Made by a program: the position numbers and the translations under genes. Source: Gordionus sp. m RMFG-2023 (taxonomy: Eukaryota > Nematomorpha > Gordioida > Chordodea > Parachordodidae). Taken from it: a stretch of DNA of 64,000 nt. Positions 60,340 to 64,000 of the stretch are shown one piece after another (position 1 is the first letter of the stretch; each line of letters starts with the position of its first letter). Under the pieces are notes generated by a model, which saw only the letters and a list, made by a program, of their open reading frames with translations, made no database searches and was not told the DNA's origin. The stretch lies in the NCBI RefSeq assembly GCF_954871325.1, contig NC_088775.1, positions 27,939,561-28,003,560 on the forward strand. The letters run 5' to 3'.

Positions 60340-60800
60340 ACCCAAAGCTCGGGTCGTTTTATTCGACTCCGACTCAATGTTTGGGTCGTTTTTTTCGACT
60401 TCGACCCGAGTTCAAGCCGAAAAAAACGACTTCGACCCAAAATATGGGTCGTTTTTTTCGACTCCGACCCAAGTCCAAGCCGAAAAAAACGACCTCGACT
60501 CAAAATATGGGTCGTTTTTTACGACTCAAACTTGAAATTTGGGTCGTATTTTTCGACTTAAACTTGAAGTTTGGGTCATATTTTTCGACTCAAACTTGAA
60601 GTTTGGGTCGTATTTTTCGACTAAAACTTGAAGTTTGGGTCGTATTTTTAGACTCAAACTTGAAGTTTGGGTCGTTTTTCGGACTCAGACTCAAACATCG
60701 GGTCGTTTTATTCAATCCGACCCAAAATATGGATCTTTCTTTTTAAAGACGACTTAAAGTTAGGGTTGCTTTTTTTCACCCCTAACCCAATATCTAGATC
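60340..60800. repeat. GGGTCGT-CGAC subterminal array, left arm
   Basis: More than ten units of roughly 32-36 bases, such as aagtttgggtcgtatttttc followed by gactcaaacttg. Inverted at 63460-64000. GC-containing subterminal repeats of this kind are common in hAT elements. Confidence 0.9.
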
Positions 60801-60959
60801 ATTTTTTTCGACCAAAAGTCAAATAACATTTAGTATATATTAATATTATAGGCGGGAAAGTTACTTAAAGCTTCTTTAAATTATAATGCTCTGATTAACT
60901 ATTCATCATAGTTATATTTTAAAATTTTTAAGTGATGTACCATAGAAAAGTGCCATTTG

Positions 60960-61988
60960 TCATGATAATTATTTTTGAACTTTTTTAAATGAAATAGATA
61001 AAAATATATATTGTAGACATGTTAAATCAAAATTTCAGTGATGATGTACCATAGATAAGTGGTAATTGTCATAATCGCTATTTTTGAACTTTTTTGAGTT
61101 TTTTTAAAGCAAATTGATAAAAATATATATTCTAAACATGTTAAATTAAAAATTCAGTGAGGATGTATCATAGATAGGTGACAATTGTCATAATCGCTAT
61201 TTTTGAACTTTTTTCAATTTTTTTAAAGGAAATATCTAAAAATATATATTCTAAACATGTTAAATTTAAAATTCAGTGAGGATGTATCATATATAGGTGA
61301 CAATTGTCATAATCGCTATTTTTGAAATATTTTTAAAGGAAATATCTAAAAATATATATTCTAAACATGTTAAATTAAAAATTCAGTGAGGATGTATCAT
61401 AGATAGGTGACAATTGTCAAAATCGCTATTTTTGAACTTTTTCAAATTTTTTTAAAGGAAATAGCTAAAAATATATATTCTAAACATGTTAAATTAAAAT
61501 TTCAGTGAGGATGTTTCATAGATAGGTGACAATTGTCATAATCGCTATTTTTGAACTTTTTTTAAAGGAAATATCTAAAAATATATATTCTAAACATGTT
61601 AAATTTAAAATTCAGTGAGGATGTATCATAGATAGGTGACAATTGTCATAATCGCTATTTTTGAACTTTTTTAAAGGAAATATCTAAAAATATATATTCT
61701 AAACATGTTAAATTAAAGATTCAGTGAGGATGTATCATATATAGGTGACAATTGTCATAATCGCTATTTTTGAACTTTTTCAAATTTTTTTAAAGGAAAT
61801 ATCTAAAAATATATATTCTAAACATGTTAAATTAAAGATTCAGTGAGGATGTATCATATATAGGTGACAATTGTCATAATCGCTATTTTTGAACTTTTTC
61901 AAATTTTTTTAAAGGAAATATCTAAAAATATATATTTTTAACATGTTAAATTAAAAATTCAGTGAGGATGTATCATAGATAGGTGACT
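60960..61988. repeat. Satellite array, left arm
   Basis: About nine units of 105-120 bases. Each contains attcagtgaggatgtatcat, aggtgacaattgtcataatc and tatatattctaaacatgtta. Units differ mostly by presence or absence of a short caaattttt insert. The CAATTG and ACATGT cores are themselves palindromes. Confidence 0.92.
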
Positions 61989-63300
61989 TTAACATGTTTA
62001 GAATATATATTTTTAGCTATCTCCTTTAAAAAAATTTAAAAAAGTTCAAAAATAGCGATTATGACAATTGTCACCTATCTATGATACATCCTCACTGAAT
62101 TTTAAATTTAACATGTTTAGAATATATATTTTTAAATATTTCCTTTAAAAAAAGTACAAAAATAGCGATTATGACAATTGTCACCTATCTATGAAACATC
62201 CTCACTGAAATTTTAATTTAACATGTTTAGAATATATATTTTTAGCTATTTCCTTTAAAAAAATTTGAAAAAGTTCAAAAATAGCGATTTTGACAATTGT
62301 CACCTATCTATGATACATCCTCACTGAATTTTTAATTTAACATGTTTAGAATATATATTTTTAGATATTTCCTTTAAAAAATTTCAAAAATAGCGATTAT
62401 GACAATTGTCACCTATATATGATACATCCTCATTGAATTTTAAATTTAACATGTTTAGAATATATATTTTTAGATATTTCCTTTAAAAAAATTTGAAAAA
62501 GTTCAAAAATAGCGATTATGACAATTGTCACCTATATATGATACATCCTCACTGAATCTTTAATTTAACATGTTTAGAATATATATTTTTAGATATTTCC
62601 TTTAAAAAAGTTCAAAAATAGCGATTATGACAATTGTCACCTATCTATGATACATCCTCACTGAATTTTAAATTTAACATGTTTAGAATATATATTTTTA
62701 GATATTTCCTTTAAAAAAAGTTCAAAAATAGCGATTATGACAATTGTCACCTATCTATGAAACATCCTCACTGAAATTTTAATTTAACATGTTTAGAATA
62801 TATATTTTTAGCTATTTCCTTTAAAAAAATTTGAAAAAGTTCAAAAATAGCGATTTTGACAATTGTCACCTATCTATGATACATCCTCACTGAATTTTTA
62901 ATTTAACATGTTTAGAATATATATTTTTAGATATTTCCTTTAAAAATATTTCAAAAATAGCGATTATGACAATTGTCACCTATATATGATACATCCTCAC
63001 TGAATTTTAAATTTAACATGTTTAGAATATATATTTTTAGATATTTCCTTTAAAAAAATTTGAAAAAGTTCAAAAATAGCGATTATGACAATTGTCACCT
63101 ATATATGATACATCCTCACTGAATTTTTAATTTAACACGTTTAGAATATATATTTTTAGCAATTTGCTTTAAAAAAACTCAAAAAAGTTCAAAAATAGCG
63201 ATTATGACAATTACCACTTATCTATGGTACATCATCACTGAAATTTTGATTTAACATGTCTACAATATATATTTTTATCTATTTCATTTAAAAAAGTTCA
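61989..63300. repeat. Satellite array, right arm (inverted)
   Basis: About eleven units, the reverse complement of the left array. Variant units (for example those with gattttgacaattgtcacc) appear in a repeating order, which suggests block duplication after the inversion. The turn point is near 61988. Confidence 0.92.
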
Positions 63301-63459
63301 AAAATAATTATCATGACAAATGGCACTTTTCTATGGTACATCACTTAAAAATTTTAAAATATAACTATGATGAATAGTTAATCAGAGCATTATAATTTAA
63401 AGAAGCTTTAAGTAACTTTCCCGCCTATAATATTAATATATACTAAATGTTATTTGACT

Positions 63460-64000
63460 TTTGGTCGAAAAAAATGATCTAGATATTGGGTTAGGGGTGA
63501 AAAAAAGCAACCCTAACTTTAAGTCGTCTTTAAAAAAAAGATCCATATTTTGGGTCGGATTGAATAAAACGACCCGATGTTTGAGTCTGAGTCAGAAAAA
63601 CGACCCAAACTTTGAGTTGGAGTCGAAAAATACGACCCAAACTTCAAGTTTGAGTCAAAAAATACGACCCAAACTTCAAGTTTTAGTCGAAAAATACGAC
63701 CCAAACTTCAAGTTTGAGTCGAAAATTATGACCCAAACTTCAAGTTTAAGTCGAAAAATACGACCCAAATTTCAAGTTTGAGTCGAAAAATACGACCCAA
63801 ATTTTAAGTCGGAGTCGTAAAAAACGACCCATATTTTGGGTCGAGGTCGTTTTTTTCGGCTTGGACTTGGGTCGGAGTCGAAAAAACGACCCATATTTTG
63901 GGTCGAAGTCGTTTTTTTCGGCTTGAACTCTGGTCGAAGTCGTAAAAATCGACCAAAACTTTGAGTTGGAGTCGAAAAAAACGACCCAAAATTTGTGTGA
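63460..64000. repeat. GACCC subterminal array, right arm
   Basis: Inverted counterpart of 60340-60800 (cgacccaaacttcaagtttg and variants). Runs off the window. Confidence 0.9.

Larger units (their letters stand above)
60306..64000. mobile_element. Giant palindromic hAT-ended foldback element, cut by the window edge
   Basis: The left end TAGTGTTGTTAAAACGCC has the form of a hAT terminus. Then comes an array of GGGTCG(T)nCGAC repeats (60340-60800), a unique stretch (60840-60960), and a satellite of about 105-120 base units (60960-61988). The order then reverses: satellite (61989-63300), unique stretch (63300-63440), GACCC array (63460-64000). For example gcgggaaagttacttaaagc at 60852 is inverted at about 63405-63425. 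The right end should lie a few dozen bases past 64000. It lies in the intron after exon 60111-60257. No coding: open frames here are repeat shadows. Confidence 0.88.

Noticed and set aside
60243-60599. Overlapping open frames rich in GRFFRL / KPKKTT repeats, both strands
   Set aside because: They follow the GGGTCGT-CGAC array of the palindrome; open in several frames on both strands with no independent coding signal.
63461-63989. Open frames in the right arm of the palindrome
   Set aside because: Same repeat shadows as in the left arm.

Overview
The window is nuclear DNA of an AT-rich animal (clearly above 70% A+T by eye). It has spliced genes, metazoan extracellular domains (F5/8 type C, WSC) and abundant hAT, LINE, LTR and foldback transposons. 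The species cannot be told from sequence alone. Very short introns beside very long ones recall flatworms and a few other small-intron invertebrates, but that is a guess.

The main gene is on the + strand. I can follow 19 exons from 14775 to 60257, and both ends lie outside what I can recognise. Every junction has AG/GT borders and matching reading phase, so the exons form one open frame. The product is a mosaic protein with parts of seven F5/8 type C (discoidin/fucolectin-like) domains and one WSC domain. It is probably secreted or on the cell surface. Nine introns are 38-76 bases long. One is 168, and the other eight run from about 1.5 to 9.3 kb and are loaded with transposons. Nearly all the non-coding bulk of 15-60 kb is therefore intron of this one gene.

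Layout. 1-6260: AT-rich DNA with hAT-type relics and an 18-base minisatellite. 6261-12063: a broken Ty3/Gypsy-like LTR element on the - strand, split by a hAT element (9145-10828) with a perfect 8-base target duplication. 12064-14774: no clear gene. 14775-22315: gene exons, with a full-length RTE-like LINE (17722-20721, - strand) in the first long intron. 22316-28640: intron with a decayed hAT and a 381-base hAT miniature element. 28641-29051: exons. 29052-37719: intron with a terminal-inverted-repeat element, itself split by a young LTR element (29932-33535), then a non-autonomous LTR element (about 34672-36862). 37720-45194: the WSC exon and further F5/8C exons, with a hAT (43342-44437) in one intron. 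45195-60110: two long introns around one 147-base exon, holding two foldback elements. 60306-64000: a palindromic hAT-ended element of about 3.7 kb, built of satellite arrays, which runs off the window just after the last exon.

The most distinctive things are the mosaic F5/8C-WSC gene with its bimodal introns, the satellite-bearing palindrome at the right edge, and a LINE whose 5' end looks like a tRNA-type Pol III promoter.
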